Source of the DNA: Pardosa pseudoannulata
Taxonomy: Eukaryota > Arthropoda > Arachnida > Araneae > Lycosidae
NCBI GenBank assembly: GCA_032207245.1
Contig: CM063506.1
Coordinates: 46,627,409 to 46,691,408 of the forward strand
DNA length: 64,000 bases
Direction: 5' to 3'
The position numbers were made by a program, and so were the translations under genes. This document shows positions 29,901 through 45,700 of the stretch, piece after piece (the stretch's first letter is position 1; the number at the start of each line of letters is the position of its first letter). The notes beneath the pieces are model-generated. The model saw nothing but the letters and a program-made list of their open reading frames with translations. It was not told the origin of the DNA and did not search any database.

Positions 29901-32900
29901 TAAATAAAAATATGAGGGGGAAATTTTATCATTGCAAATTTCTAAATTTAAAAGGGACAAGATTATTTCTATTGTGTAAAAAGTGAGTATGAATTATAAC
30001 AATAATCTAATTATTTTTCCAGTAGTTGTCACAGTCTAATCACAAAAACTGACTTCTGAAGAGCCATATACAAATTTTCTTAGGCATATCATTTTTATCA
30101 TACACATATACTGAAATATTAATTTTTACTAATAATTTTTAACCTCTGTTCTATGATTACTTAACTATTTTACCATTACCTAACTAAGACATGAAATAAT
30201 TTTAGGCATTTCAATAAACAATAAAATTATAATGAAAGTTTGATCAAATTTATATATATATATATATATATATATTACTACTGCAATAATTCATTCAAAC
30301 AATTGATTTAAACACCAATAAAAACACATTAACCAACTAATTATTAAATATTCTTTTTAAATAGATTCAAAAGTTGTGTACTTTGAATTTACTTGTATTT
30401 GAGGCCTAAAATATATAGCATATTTTTGTAATAAGTTTAAAAAAAAAATACAGATTTAGTCTTTTTTTTTTTCTTGCTTGGCTGTACTAACTACAAAATA
30501 GCAATTTTAGCTTTGCACTGCATTATGCTTTTTACACAAAGAAAAAAACATCTGAAACTGATTGATCTAAGTCTTGTATGAAATGCTTTTGAAAATTATC
30601 AGTGAGGCAAAACTGAGTCAAATACTAAATATTGCAATATGTGCATTGTTAATGGTTATATACAGAAAAATACTATGTGCTTTAAAAAAAATACATATAA
30701 AAAATTTATGTCTGCAAACTATTGAATGACCACATTTTGTTACTTTTGTGTTGTCTTTAAGGTTATCTACTCATTAAAGAAAACTTATTACTTCTTAAAG
30801 AAAAATATACAAAAATATATAAAAATTTTACCTGGCCAGATCCTGAAGAGCTCTTTTCTAAAAATTCTCCTACATTCATTTTGGTACTAAATGTGAAATT
30901 TTCCCTACCAAGATCCGTTATTCCATTTTTTATAAGATACTAAATAAGAAAAAATAAATAATTCAAAATGTGTAATAAATGTAACAATTTTTTAATAACA
31001 ACTTCCTGTTATGTACCAATTTTTTTTATACTTACCCTAACAACTTCTGGGTAACTTCGCAGCTTTTTACCACAGGGAGCATAATAAGCTACTTCACCCC
31101 TTACACCAGATCTACTAAAGCATCTTATTCTAGTTTCACGCCTCCACCTATTAAGAGAAATTATGAATACTATATATGGAAAAAATGCAAATTTCATATT
31201 TACAAATGAAAATAGAAATTAAGCCCATGGCCAACAGAAGCAGTAGAAATCCCATTAGTACTTAAAAGTGAGTAAAAGCACAGCAAAAATACAAAGAACA
31301 AACAAATTATTAATATGAATCAGACAGTAAAAAGAACAATTGTTTTTGTGCATTGGTATAGATGTATTCAGCGACAACTTCAGGGACAAATGATTTTTGA
31401 ATATAAGCTCATGTAGAAGCCAAGAGTGCATTCTTTCTTCAAAAATTTACTCAAGGTCCAAACCATATAAAAGCCAAAAGAAGGGGATGGGAGTAACATT
31501 TAAACAAGCTGCCAAACAGGTAAAATATTTTTCAATTCAATTGCTGTGAAGCAAATCATTAGGCAATAAACAATTAAATTATACTTATTCGATGCCAAGA
31601 GTTATAGTTTCAACTATGACAACCCCATCTGAAGCTATTATATTCTCATAAATATAAACTTAAAAAAATTACAAAGTGCTTTTTTTACTAATTAATTGCT
31701 TTTATTCAGCTTCTGGGTTTACTTTTCTTGCACACCCAAGAAAAAAATCAATGCATTATATATTTTTCTTGAGGTGGTCTGCAAAGATGAGTTTTTCATA
31801 GATACACAGATTGAAGTTATTTTATACAGTATACCATTATTCCAAATTTTCAAATATTTATACTTAATAATTTCACAACTGAATTCTATACAGTTACAAA
31901 TTTTTTATAACTTTTTCCTGCTGCTCTTAACTTTAAGCTTAGAATAATAAAGTAATATGATAGACAATACTATTTCCTGAAATAGCTAAATCTTGCAATA
32001 TTCATGAATATAATGAACTTATATAATTAGAAAAAATTAACTAAAATCAAATTTATTATAAACTTTATAAAAAAATTTAAATGTTATTAAACTAAGAAAT
32101 AAAAATAAGATTTGGGTTAAAAAAAGATAAATTACTTACAAATCAAAATTACATTTAACAGCAAAATCAAACATACATTTAACAGTTCACAAAAAATTTG
32201 TAAACAACCCACTCTACACACATCATGTATATATAGCAACTAAAGTTAAATTTACATATAATTTTAAGTAAGAAAATTAATAAATACCCATGTTCCAAGG
32301 GAATAAGAACCTCTCGTTGATCTGGTAAAGCCCGTCTCTTTTTGCTTTGGAAATCTTAGAAAAGTATATAATTATTAGTTTCAATACATACATAAAATTT
32401 GTAAATAAAACAAATGCTTGAATTTAAGAGTTTTTTAAATACAAGCAAATTACGATATTGCCTGGTTTTGAGATCTGAATGAGAGCCTTTCTGCTATATT
32501 GCCAAGCAAGCCCTGGCAATTAAAAATATAACTATTCCTCCCGATTGGTAAAGAATGTTTTTATTGGGTTACATATGTATATATTAATTCCTTAACGTAC
32601 AGTTTGAAATGTAAGGAAATATATATATTTACATTATGGAGTCAGTCTCTACATAATATTCTTAACCATGACAACTAACAGTAATTTAGTCACTGGAATT
32701 TCATAACTGTTCATTATGATAGCGTTCACATTTTGAAAACCAAACAATACAAATAATTTATCAAACTTTTAAAACATTTTTGACTACTACCCTCAATTTA
32801 AAATAATATAAAAAGCACTTTATAATATAATATAATATAAAGTGCCATGAATAATGGTAAAATTTATATTTAAACGCCATTTGTTCATTTGTAAATAATG

Positions 32901-35900
32901 ACTACTAAAATTTTTTTAATTTAAGTTTTAAAAAGTTCAATTTTTGCAAAAAAACAATATATATGGATATTGCATTTGTTGAATTTAAGAAATGACTTTG
33001 TGGAAATTCCCACATTTTTCGGCAAACTTAAAGCAACATTTCCTTCAGTCATAAAACATAAAAATGTATAGTTTTCAATCATGTTTATGCAGGGGGAGTG
33101 TATTGTGATATTACAATTGGATTTCTATGACAAAAAAATACAGATTAATTTTTAGTTCAATGAGTATGAAATAATGATAGCATCTAACATGTGTAACTTA
33201 AACTTTATTATGATAACATCATTTTCATTTCTTAGTGGTAGTTAGTGACTTAAAATCGCAGGGGCTGTAACTCTTGAAATCTACAAACACATCATAAATG
33301 TGCATTTGATAAAATTAAAAACATAAATAAATAACCTGAAAATTGCTTTTATTATCCATAAATTTATACTTTGGTACAGGTTACTTAAAACTTTATTAAT
33401 ATCATCTGTTCTTGTTTAATTTCTAGCCGAAAGGTTATAATAATTTATTTGGCGCCAGTGGGACTACTGAGCGGTTTTTTCACTGAAACATTGCAAATGT
33501 ATTTAAGCCTATTCTGATTCATAGTGCATCTGAGAAATGTGTTTATTCCCTTTAATGTTGAAAGACAGTGTTGATAGTGATGTGGCTTTCAATATAAATG
33601 TAATAAAAACAAAAAAAATTTTACTTATATAGTTCTAATGTCCAAATATTTTAAGAGAGAGTAAACACTATGAACATGCTACAGACTGAATGAAGGAATT
33701 GCATAACACACAGTGTTGCTTTGCACATTTCATTGTAACTGAAAATGCTTGTGCATACATCTAGATACAAAAGATATTAGAATTTATAATAGACTAGCAT
33801 ATAGACCGTCATATGGCGGGATCAGTAAAAATTTTAATTTTCCAGAATTGTAAAATACCCTATGAGGCAGATAAAAAAATGATTTTATTTTTGGCTGAGC
33901 ATTATCTGGTACACATTCAATAATTTGTTTACCTTCATATTCCTCTAAAGTCTCCTTATACTAGAATGTAGTTTAGAATCACGTTGAATTCATTGAGTCA
34001 AACTGTGTGGATATGTATGAAAAACACACAAACGGACAAATTTCTTAATTTTCAAAGATATATAACTCAAACACTAGATATTTAATCCATGAAATAGGCT
34101 CCTAGACTTTTATTAAACATATTTGTTGTTAATACCAGTAATACAATTTTCATTGCATCAAAAATAATCGATGTTTAAATTTAAAATTAACACAGATGTA
34201 CCTAATCTATTATTTAATACAAATATAAAGGAAAATTATTTACGTGATATCTAAATTCAGTGATAAAAATATGAAAATACTGCTGACGATATTTAAATAA
34301 TTTAAAATAAGAAATGATTAAAGGAGATGGTTAAAGGAATGACGTCATAAGGCTAGAAAACATGTTATTTTCATCTACTTATAATGTGATAAATTGACAA
34401 ATTTAATCCCCTGCTCTTAACCGGTGAAAATAGGTCTTCAAATAATGGCATGAAATGCTCGAAAAAGGGGAAAAGGGGTGGATTCCGAATGTTTTAAAGA
34501 CTACAGTATTTTCTGCTGTGATGTGAAGCATATTTATACCAATTTATTTTAGAATCGGATAGATAGTTTAGGAGAAGATAAACTTTGAATTTTGCTAACC
34601 CTAACTCATCAAGAAATCAATATGGATGCCGGTATCCATTCCAGGTCCAACCGCTTCATAAATTTGAGGACAGACGGACAGATAACTTAGGCTATTATTA
34701 TATAGGGGATGCAGTGCTAGAAATTTAATTTAACCCACAGTGAACTAGAATGTTTAGTGATGTTGGCCTGTGTGCATATTGCATGATGTATATTTGATTG
34801 TTGATAAAATTAATTTATATTTCAAGCAAATATAAATATATTTTTATTTCAATAACAGTAAGAGGAGCTGTAGTTCTGCAGAGTCTACACAAGCTGCCCT
34901 GGATGTACTACTATCTCACAAATGTAAATTAAACATACTTATAACTTCATTTTCATTGTCTTACTACTATTTCTCAAATACAATAACATAAATATAGAAG
35001 ACCCACATAAAAAAGGAATAAATTACCATCTCCATCTTCATCATAGGATCGTTTCCTCCTGTGCTCTGTTGAGACTGAGGCACCACTTTCTGACCTAGAA
35101 TGTTCTGTATCATCAGTATCTGTTTCATCATCAGGATCAGATTCTGTAATAAAGAAATTTATTGTTGAGCACTGATAAAATAAAAAGTCTAACAGATTAA
35201 TTTTGCATTTTAATTCCTGAACTTTAAACTCCTAAACCCTGCTAGTTTTGTGAATATAATATGCTTCTGCTGTACTCATAGTACCTATAAAATAAGTAAA
35301 AAAGTGATAGGTAGTGGTAGTGGTAAGTAGTAGGTAGTATTTACCTAGTTAAATAAGTTATCCAAAGGTGATAGGTATGACTGTACATTTTGTTTCAAGG
35401 TTTGCTGTAATCATCATCCAATAACCAAATGTTTAGTGATAATATGAGACATTTGCATTAGTACTATAATCAGCCACTGTGGTACTTTTTGAATTTTTCT
35501 ACTAACTTAAATATTTATAAAAGATGGATTTCAGAAAAAAACAAAAGAAAATTTTGCAGTTTTTTTTTAATTGGACAATATGAAATAACATGAAGCTTCA
35601 AACAAAAAGATTACTGTGAGGAAGAAATTCATATTTTAACTTAATAAAGTAAGCAAGAATCTTCATTATCTCCTAAAATGGAACTAAAAATTTTAATTCT
35701 CACACTCTATAAGTTGAATGGTAAGTAACAGAGTAATGCTGATTTAACATATTAATACTCACATTATTTCTGCTAAATGTATGTGCATGAATATCTAAGT
35801 TATTATGGACTCCTCAGAATAAACTAAAAAGAAATTTTACCGCCCATCCTCATTAGTGATCTGCTGAAATTTTAAACATTAAAGGACAGGGGACAAAATT

Positions 35901-38900
35901 TCCATTCTACAACTTTCCATTAGTGGCCAAATATTTGAGGTAAGTCTCATTTTTTAAAATATATTTCAAATTATACAATACATGCTCAGATTATCAATCA
36001 GAGCTCAGAAAAGTGTTTTGAAATCAAATAACTGCATTTATCTTCCATTTATAACATCCCTGTCAATATTTTGACCTCACACATATGATTGCCAAGTGAT
36101 AGTTTAGTACAGAAAGAAACATAACACAAACATGAAATACTAAAAACACAGAACTTTTTCTGACTTTTAAGTAATATGTGACAATTTATGAAACCACTGA
36201 AACCTTATGAAAACCTGATTTTGTATTAATAAGAATATTATTACTACTATTATTTTTAATATATATTTTATTATTTTTTCTATTTCTACATTCTTTAATG
36301 GTTTCAGTCACTAAAACATGCTTTGTGCTACATCTGCTAACATTTTAAAAAATTGTTCATATTTTTCATGAATGTAAAAATAGTGGCTAGTATCTTCAAA
36401 ACTGAAATTTCATGCTCTGTCATAGAGGGTCATTTATGAAAATAAAAACTGCTTTATAAGAGATTTATTTGCTACTATGAGTATACACAGTACCATAATG
36501 TGAAGTTTTATAAAATAGATATAGATTAGTCTTGCTTTCAATTCAGAAGTTCCTGCCAAAAATATAAATTCATGTTTAAGGCTCCAAAATCTTATAAAAT
36601 GTCGATACAAATGAGGGTTGGTTGGTTTGGAGTGCTAAGGTCTACTCTTTTGCAACACGAGGGCTAATGAGACTGAGACCTACAGCTTAAAGCCGATTCC
36701 GAACGCCTACGAACATCCATGCCACAGTGGGATTTGAACCCACGAACTCTGGTACTGATGTCCAGCACCCTAACCAATCGGCTATCATTCAGCAAGGGTT
36801 GGTTGGTATTATGTCCATTTAGAAGTTATATGACTTCTCATGGAAGTTTGTTGTTATTGCCTCAAGAGATTGGATCTCTAAAAGTGGATTCTGGTAATTT
36901 AGAGGCAAGGACCAGGCAGAAAAGCTCCAGGATTGGCCTATCACCTCTAGATTTATTTAAGAACATGGAGGAAATTGTGACCACAAACCTATTTTAAATT
37001 CCCCAGCTGCAATTAATGAACACAGCATATCATTGGCCAACTTGAGCGTCAATCTCCTTACCTTCTGGTTATGAGATCACTGCTTTTACTGAATGAGTCA
37101 CTACAACTTAATCCAAATGATAAAATTACAAAAAGTAGGGACTTTAAAATTTGGGAGATTTTGTTTATAAGATTCAACATTTACCTCCATTGAAAGAAAA
37201 TATTTTTTTTTAAATCTATTTTAGCTGTCCCTAAAGAGGAATGGTAAACATTGAAAGGATAAGTTTAGTGATCCAAATTTAAATTAATGTATATACCTGA
37301 TGATGATGAGCTCTCTGGTCTTGATTCAGGCTGAGGTGGTGATTCTGCTTCTTTCACTTTTTCCTCAACTTTCTTAATTTTATTAGTGTTCTTTCTTTTT
37401 TCTCTAGCTTTTGCAGCTTTAGGCATAAAAGTTGCACCAGGGAACATGTTGTTATCATTTTCTTGGAACTGAGGTAAACTGTCGAGATTACCATTTGTTT
37501 CACTTAGCAAGTGATCCAAATTAAAATTTTTCTTGGGATGAGGTAACATATCACTTGAATTCCCTAGTGTATTAGGAGCATGAACTTTAGGACAGGTACT
37601 GGAATTAACAGTTTTAAGTAGAGACGGATTAGGTGGATGTCCAGACATCAAGTCCATTTTTGTAGGAAGTAATAAACTTGAAATATCTTTAATAGTATTC
37701 TAAAACATACAAAAATACTATGTTAGTTCATGCTATTCAATGATAGATATTTTCAGAATTTAAATGAACAAGTATTTTTTAAACACCATTCTAAAATCCA
37801 TTAATAAACATTACAGATCAAGTGAACTTTTTCAAAAAGTTAAAATGAAAATTAGAAAATACAATATCAAAGAGTTTAGTAAATGCAAACACTGAAATTT
37901 CTCTAAGTTGATAAAGAAAAAAACTGCATGAATAAAAATGAGTATCAATAAAATGAAAGGTAAGAATGCATCATTTACTGAGTTGTCACAATAAAAGAAA
38001 ATTGTACACAAGTAGCTATTTTTTTTCTCTCTTTGAAAACATAAGCTACAGGAAAATGAAAATGCTATAAAATATTTTTAGTCATTTAGTTCTTTATTGG
38101 AAATGAGATGTTTCTAATAGATAAATTAAAGGTTTCCCAAATAATTGCTTGTAAAACTATGTCATTAAATTGTCTTGTATTCTAAAACAGCTCTTTTTAA
38201 TGAATACGAATACCCATTGTATTATAAAGTTTTAAAGATAATTCCCTAAATCAACAAAATTTTCCACCACAAAAATTTTTTAAGATACAAAAATAATCTA
38301 CTTTTGTGTTTAAGAGTAAAATTAATGTATTGTTACAAGAAAAACAATCTTCATAAATTAAAATACTTTTGATCAAAACACAGACTTAGTTTTACAATGT
38401 ATATTTTTTACTTTTAGTTTTTAAATGAGAAACACAAAAAATATATATTAATGTATATAAATGCTCTACTAATCTGCTACATGATATACAAGACTGGGAC
38501 CTACTGTTTAAAGCCGATTCTAAATGACTGAAAACCTTTATACCAGTATTGGGATTTGAAGCAATGATGTCCATAAAAATAGTTTAACAAATTAAGTTGT
38601 TCAGGAAAAAGAGAGTGGGAAAGAGAGAAAGACAGAAATAACTATTTTTTAAAAAAGTAATTAGTTGGTTTTAGCACTAGACATCATTTTTTTTGGCAAT
38701 TTTCCCTGACCAAGACCTACTGCTTAAAGCTCCATTATGAATGAGCTGAAATACTTATGATAGCACCAAACATTCAGGTGCAAAAGACACCATATTCTAC
38801 CTGTTTTGTCATATACAGGGAATGATGATATAATCTTTTTAAAAAGGACTATTTGTTCAAAATAATTTAGGATAAACAATTACATTAAAAATATATAAAA

Positions 38901-39727
38901 GTACACTGAATCAATATTAAGTAGTAACTCTTATACTGCAAAATTATACTATGTTTTCTGTAAAATTTCCATTCACATACTACCTCTTTCTTGTTATATA
39001 AAATGAAACTATAAAATAAACATGTGATCTAAAATTCCCACTATCATTTAAAATAAGTAACATGTATTTCTGATTCAAAACAAACTTTAAAATATCACAA
39101 AAAGGACTAACTCTTTTTATCTTCCGCACCTTTTCAGGCTGAATAGATGTAGTGGCTGACATTGGAACTGCTTTGGGTTTCCTTCCCCTTTTCTTAGGAG
39201 CAGCCATTTTATTAGCACCAGATAAATTACTGTCCGTAGTTTGGAACTGCTTCTTTTTTGCAGTTGTAGTAGTTGTGCTAGGTATGAAAGAACTTGTCAT
39301 TGAAGTTGTAACTTCAAAAGTAGGTTCTTGTTTTTTCATGCAGAGATCAAGAGGGAATGATAAGTTTTGCTCTTCATCAGCTACACCATCACATAAACCA
39401 GATTTAATTTCAGATGGCATTGTCTTTGAATGAACAGGCAAAAGTGGAGATGATGAATGAGCTGGAGTAGGAACTGCTTTCATAGGGTGATTGAGGGACA
39501 CGACATTAGGCAGTGAATTTTTTGGAGGACCAGATACCTTCTTGGCCTAGAAAAAAAAATTTCTGGTAAGAAAAATTGTTTAAAGCACTATTTAACTGAC
39601 AAAATATGTTATCTTTTTTATGGTAAACATTATTCTGCATACATTTAAAAAACAATGATATGTATCATATAGCCTTGTCCAGAAAACATATCTTCAGGAC
39701 ACTACTCCTAATGCATTAAAAAATAAA

Positions 39728-39759
<32 letters not shown>

Positions 39760-42700
39760 ATAAATCATAAACAAAAACTGAAATATAGAAATAAATATTG
39801 CTGAGCCGTATTCAACTGAACAAAATAAAATGGTACAATTGTAGATAATTTCTATTTTTGCTATATCAATTAGTTCAAGCTAACTATCCCCTTACATTTC
39901 ATAGTTAGTTTTCAATTTTCATTCGTGTAATTTCAATACTTGTTTCATTACACTTAGAAATAACATGAACTTTAGTAAAAATAGTAAATACTGTGCTTTT
40001 CATAAAACTAGCAGCATGTCACCATGCTATAAGCGGATCGATGGTTAGATATTTCATTTAATAAAAGTATAGCTTATAAATAAAGTGTATTATTAAAAAC
40101 ATTACACAGAAAGTGGTCAATAAATATGTCATGACATGAAACACATGTTTACCTTAGTATAGCAAAACATTTTTAAAATGCTCTTAAACCTCAGAAAGCA
40201 AGCAAATTTAAAGCCTTTTTCTTTTTTCCTTATATTTCTAAATAATCAAAGTTTACCTAAATGTAAATAAAAAATAACAGGAGTGCACAAGATATTAAAA
40301 TTTAAAAAACTTAATTGCAAAAATTTCTTTTGCAATTTTCTTAAAGCCACATGCTTTCACTAAACTGGGCTCTGAACTAATAGTTTTATAATTTATTTTT
40401 TTTTTTAGATGGAAACATTTTATAAAATTTAACTTCTGAAATTTTTTCTCTTAAAATATGTTTTCATTAATATAACACTAAAATTTCCTACTTAACTAAT
40501 TTAATTAGAAAAATGTTAGTAATGCTTCTTGATCAGGTTAAATACAATAAAATGTGTTTTATTTTACCATTGGGGATAAGGTAAAGCATTTAGTTTTAAA
40601 TTCTATATAGTTTAAAGCAACAGAAATATTTTTCAAAACACGGGGACTAGATTTCTCAGGTTAGTAATAAAAGAGAAAGTTTAGAATGGATCGCACCAAT
40701 AATTGTTTAATTTTAAAGAGAAATATCTGTATTTATATGCTTTTAGAAATTTTAAATTTTATATTGGAACTTACATGTGCTTCAGGTTTCTGGTGGGTGC
40801 TATCATGAGAAGCTTGCGTGAGCTCTTGAACTTTTCGCCTAAGTTCTTGTTGTTGCTTTTTAAGCCTAGCAAGCTCTTTCTGTTGCTTTTCGCGCTCTTC
40901 TTCATCACTGGACTCACTAGAGCTGGTGCTAACCATGCCTGAACTGTCGGCCCCTGTGCTACTACTGCTTGAATCCATATGGCTTTCACTCTCTGAACTA
41001 GATTTTTTAGCCTTTTTCTATAAAAATTAAAATTTTGTAAGTATTTCTACGTTTTTGAGGATAAAAAAAAAAACAAAATGGGTTTTCACTGAAAAGAAAA
41101 AATAATAAAATATGGCTTTTTAAGTTAATCGCTGTTTCTCAATGCTTTCCTTAAATCTGAGTAAACTTATTGTTTAATAATTTTTAATAAGTGACTTTTA
41201 TAAAAGCATTTTTTAAGGTAACTCATAGAGTGAAAAAGTGTAATGAATGATCATTTTCAAGCATTGTTATAAATTTTAATTAAAAGGTATTTTTAAAGGC
41301 TATTGGTTCAAGGCATTAAAATTTTTCTTCAACTGTTAACCTTCTAATTACACTTAAATTCCCTTTTTCTGAATATATACATAGAAAGGAATGTACTGAA
41401 GTCATGGCTTCAGGAAACAAGATTTTGGGATTTTTGCTTTTTAAGAAAAATATTTCTGTTTTAACAAGAGATTTGATAAATATTAACAAGTACAGGACAA
41501 TTCTAATATGCTTTATTTTTTAAGTACCTATATACTCATAACATATCATTAACTGTATTACTCCAAGTATTGTATAAAATAAAAAATTAAATTTATTAAT
41601 GAAACCACCAAAATGTAAGCTACATATATGGATTTTAGAAGAAGTTATGTACACTACTGAAAATAATTTCAATAAAATAATATAAATAATCAAACAAACA
41701 AAAATTTACAAAAATGAACCCCATGCTATTACCATAATAACCATTCCTGAAGGAAAGCAAAGAGATAAAAATGCACAAACAAACTACAAAATAACTTAAA
41801 ATTAAAAATTAGCATATGTAGTTTGCAAGAAAACTTAATCAGAAATGTTATTAAAATGATTTGAAAATAAAGTATAACTTCTTAAAAACATAGTTTAATA
41901 TTTCTTCGAAGCACTTATAAGCAAGATAGAAATTCTTGTTCAATACATAATTTTAAAAAATAGTCACTAAACAAGCCATATTATTAGACAGTTTTTAAAT
42001 TCTGTAGAAGCATGTGCTCCAAATTTTTGGAAATATTTCATTCTAAAATATACACAAACAATTTCTACATAGCAATATGCATCTTCATGTGCATAACTTT
42101 TTAAATCTTTTTACCCAAAACAAAAATTTGTATACATCTCCTAATGCAAGTGCACTTCAATGTAGATCCTTTATACGTAATATATGGAAGGCACATTCTA
42201 AAACTTTCCATCTGCAAACTACTGTCAAGTATCTAAAACGTTATAATTTTAGCAACTGTAGATTTGTTTGATTTGTAATGAGTTCTTCTACTATAGCTAA
42301 ACAAACAATGATAGCAGAATGAGGTATTAATAGTTTCCTCATAATTAACTCAGAAAAATTAATTCTATTTCTACAAGTCTTCCATAACAATGTTTCTTCA
42401 AGTGCAACATTGGACCTATGATACACTAGGGTAACAAGTAGGATATCTACAATCCTGGTTCAAAGAACAAACAGATATTATCTAGAATATTATTTCCAAC
42501 TCTTAATCCTCAATACCTTCCCATCACCAAAACCATTGGAGGAAAATTAAGAGGCGATAAAAATTTGTGGCTTTGGTACATTTGTATATTAACATGATAT
42601 TGTAAATATCTTATACTGACAATGAGTTTTTTGTTGTAAATCATTACAGTTCAGACAGGAATTTGAAAGGGGGGAGGGAGCCATAATGATCTGGCAAACA

Positions 42701-45700
42701 ATCTCTTTCAAATCAATACCCAGTATATTTAAACTGCTGTTTTATTCTCCCCTTCCTACTCTTCAAAAAAAGACTTAGTTTGCTTAGATTTCTTTTATAA
42801 TGATAAAACACTTGATTTAAAGGGATACTTTAAACTAAGTGAATTATCATGTTTGACAGATTAAAATCTGCAAGTCTATTATGAAATTTTTTGGTTTTTA
42901 AAAGAGAAAAAGCATAAAGAGTACTCATACTTATTACCATCTAATGATGAAGTAATAGGTGACAGAAAGCCCATGTATTTAGCTGAAGTAATCAATTGCT
43001 AATATGTTTATTAATCTTTTGATAAAACATCAAAATTGGTTATAATTACTATTTACAATATTATGAATAAAAACAGAAAGAGCTGTGCTATCAATAGTTC
43101 CATACAATTGTGAATAACATAAGGAAGCTGTTGTCACTTTTTGAAACATTACTTTTTGGAAAGAATTTTAACAGAAATATTTTTAGCTAAGAATGGAAGA
43201 ACTAATGAAAGAAAATTTTACCTAACCTGATATAAGCTATATTACCATTTAAGATATAACAAATTATTATTGTTCAGCTATTGAAAATTATTTTTATATG
43301 AAATAATGTAAGATAAATCTTAATGATTTTATAATTAGGTATGTAGACTAAACTGCATGCAACAAAAATTAAGTTTATGCATTTTAAATTTTAAAAAATT
43401 TCACACTTTTGTAATGAATTAATATTTATAGGTACAAATGTAAAAAACTGAATACTGTAACATTTTCACATATCTTGTTTCAGTATAAACAGGTTTTTTA
43501 AATTTTAAAGAAGTAAAATTTATATGCAATGGATTAAAAAGGAATATTATAAACATAATAGACACTACCTCCTTAGGCTGTTTAGTTTTCTTCTTTTCTG
43601 ATTTGACTTTTTTCCCATTTTTGGCTGCATCTGGCTTTGAAATTTTTGGCTTACTCTTCCTTTTAACTGTCTTTTCTGGTGATACACCTGATCTGCCTAA
43701 TAAGTCACTGACAGTTTCACTGGACTTTTTTGATGACTTAATCAGTTTATTCCCTGAGACAGAGGTAACTCCAGAAACTGAGGTGAATATACTGTTGCAG
43801 GTAGATTTATTTTTATCACTAAATTAAATAAAGTGAATTCAATTTAATTATTAAAATTTACAGGTTTTTTATTAATACTAAAATACACATTTATATTTGA
43901 CATATAAAGAAAAACTTAATAAATCATACCTTAATTTTGAATGATTTGTTTCTTTCTCAGATTTTGTTTTGGATGATTTTTTTGGAGGAACTCCTAATAA
44001 ATTCGGTATATTACCTGATTTACAAAGAGTTTGAGGGCTGGAAATACCTGGAAAAAATTTCTTACATGTAATTCAGCAATAAAAAAAGTATATAAGAAAA
44101 AAACTAAAACCACTTTGCAATTCAATGAAAATTAACTAAAATTTATTTAATTACATGCTGTTTTCTATATTTGTTTTCTCCTTAAGTTTGTTTCAAATAT
44201 TCAGTGAATTTAAAAGTAATAATGCAATTAATGGATAGGAACTACTTGCAATTTCAAGTATGACTGTTTGGAGGTACTAATGTGATAAATATTTTTCAAT
44301 ATTTCAGACTCATGGGGAAGCATAATGAAAAACTCCCAATTATCATAAATAATGTACATATTTAAGCATGTTTAATTATTGTAATTACTTACAATGTGCA
44401 GTTAATTTTCAGAATTATGTATTTCTGTCAAAACAGAACAACAATACTTATACATATTAAATAAGTATATGTACACTAATCTCTCCATAACAGCTACTAT
44501 AAAATGATTCAATCAAATAAACTCTCTAAAAGTTATGTAACTGTTTGAAAAACAAACACCATAACTGTAATTTCACATAAACAGTGTTAAACTAAACAAA
44601 ACAAGTGAATACATTAAGGATGTTAGAAATTTAGCATTATACACACATATTTTGACAGCAACAGAATTACTTTTTTAACATTAAGCAAGCAGAAAGAGCA
44701 TTACATGCAATGTTACAAAAAACTATGCATTTATAAATGATTGCAACCTCCAATCCAAATGTTGCACACTAATGCAAGCTGAAAACCAAAACCAATTCTG
44801 CCCAAGATTAGATACAAAGCAGCAAATACAAAATTTTCTAAATATATAACAATTTAGAAGTAAATACAAATATCTCATATAGTCAGTAAGATTCTTAAAT
44901 ACTACATTTCCTTAAAATTGATATTAAATATATAACTGTATGATGATGGATGGTAGAATTACAAACAGCACCATTAAACATACATTACATAAACAAAAAG
45001 AAAAAAATTTCAATACATCAAACACAGAAAATAAAGAAAATAATAAAAATTTTATAATCTATATTGCTACCTTCATAACTATATACAAGACTATAAACAT
45101 GCTTAAAATAAATCCAAAAATATACAAAACAATATAAACGAAAGAAAAAATATTAAAAGCTTCCTTCACAAAAGAATAAAATATCAAGGCACTCACTGAA
45201 CTACATAACTTTTTTTTACACAGAACAAAAAGAAACAATATAAATCCCATGATTCTTAAAATAATATTTTACCATAAAAATATTCAAACAAAATAAAAAT
45301 AACTAAAAAGCAAGCAAAAAATGAAATGACAAATGTTATGTGTGCATAAGAATGCTTCTACATTTGATAAAAGCAGATACAAGCCAGCACATTCTTCAGC
45401 TATAATACAATTACATCTTCTTCTAATTCTATTATACCTGAGGACTGTGTTTCACTCTTTAACTCAGCTGAAGGAGGTTTTGCATATAGATGGCCTAACA
45501 CTTCTTCAACTACTGAAATATATATAAAAAGAACATTAAACATGTGCATTAAAAATAAAAAAACATGTTTACAGTTTAAAAAGAATATATTATGTCATCT
45601 TTTCATACTCTATTAATTTCTTATAAATTCTTTAGATTTTTCTAAATAAGTACCATGGCACAGTACTGACAATACAATAAAAAAGGAAGAAAAGAATGAA

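Larger units (their letters stand above)
28508..32287. other. Introns between exons 11 and 15
   Basis: Outside exons 12-14 the introns (1140, 96, 1430 and 719 bp) hold no recognisable element except the short TA run at 30251. Confidence 0.7.

Noticed and set aside
31696..31947. 83-codon plus-strand open frame in an intron
   Set aside because: Phe/Leu/Ile/Tyr-rich translation typical of A+T-rich noncoding DNA; no similarity and no splice context.
36719..36997. 92-codon plus-strand open frame starting [10 protein letters not shown]
   Set aside because: The first part is the reverse strand of a SINE (the B box gives DLNPRT in many genomes) and the rest is intron. It is not a conserved protein.
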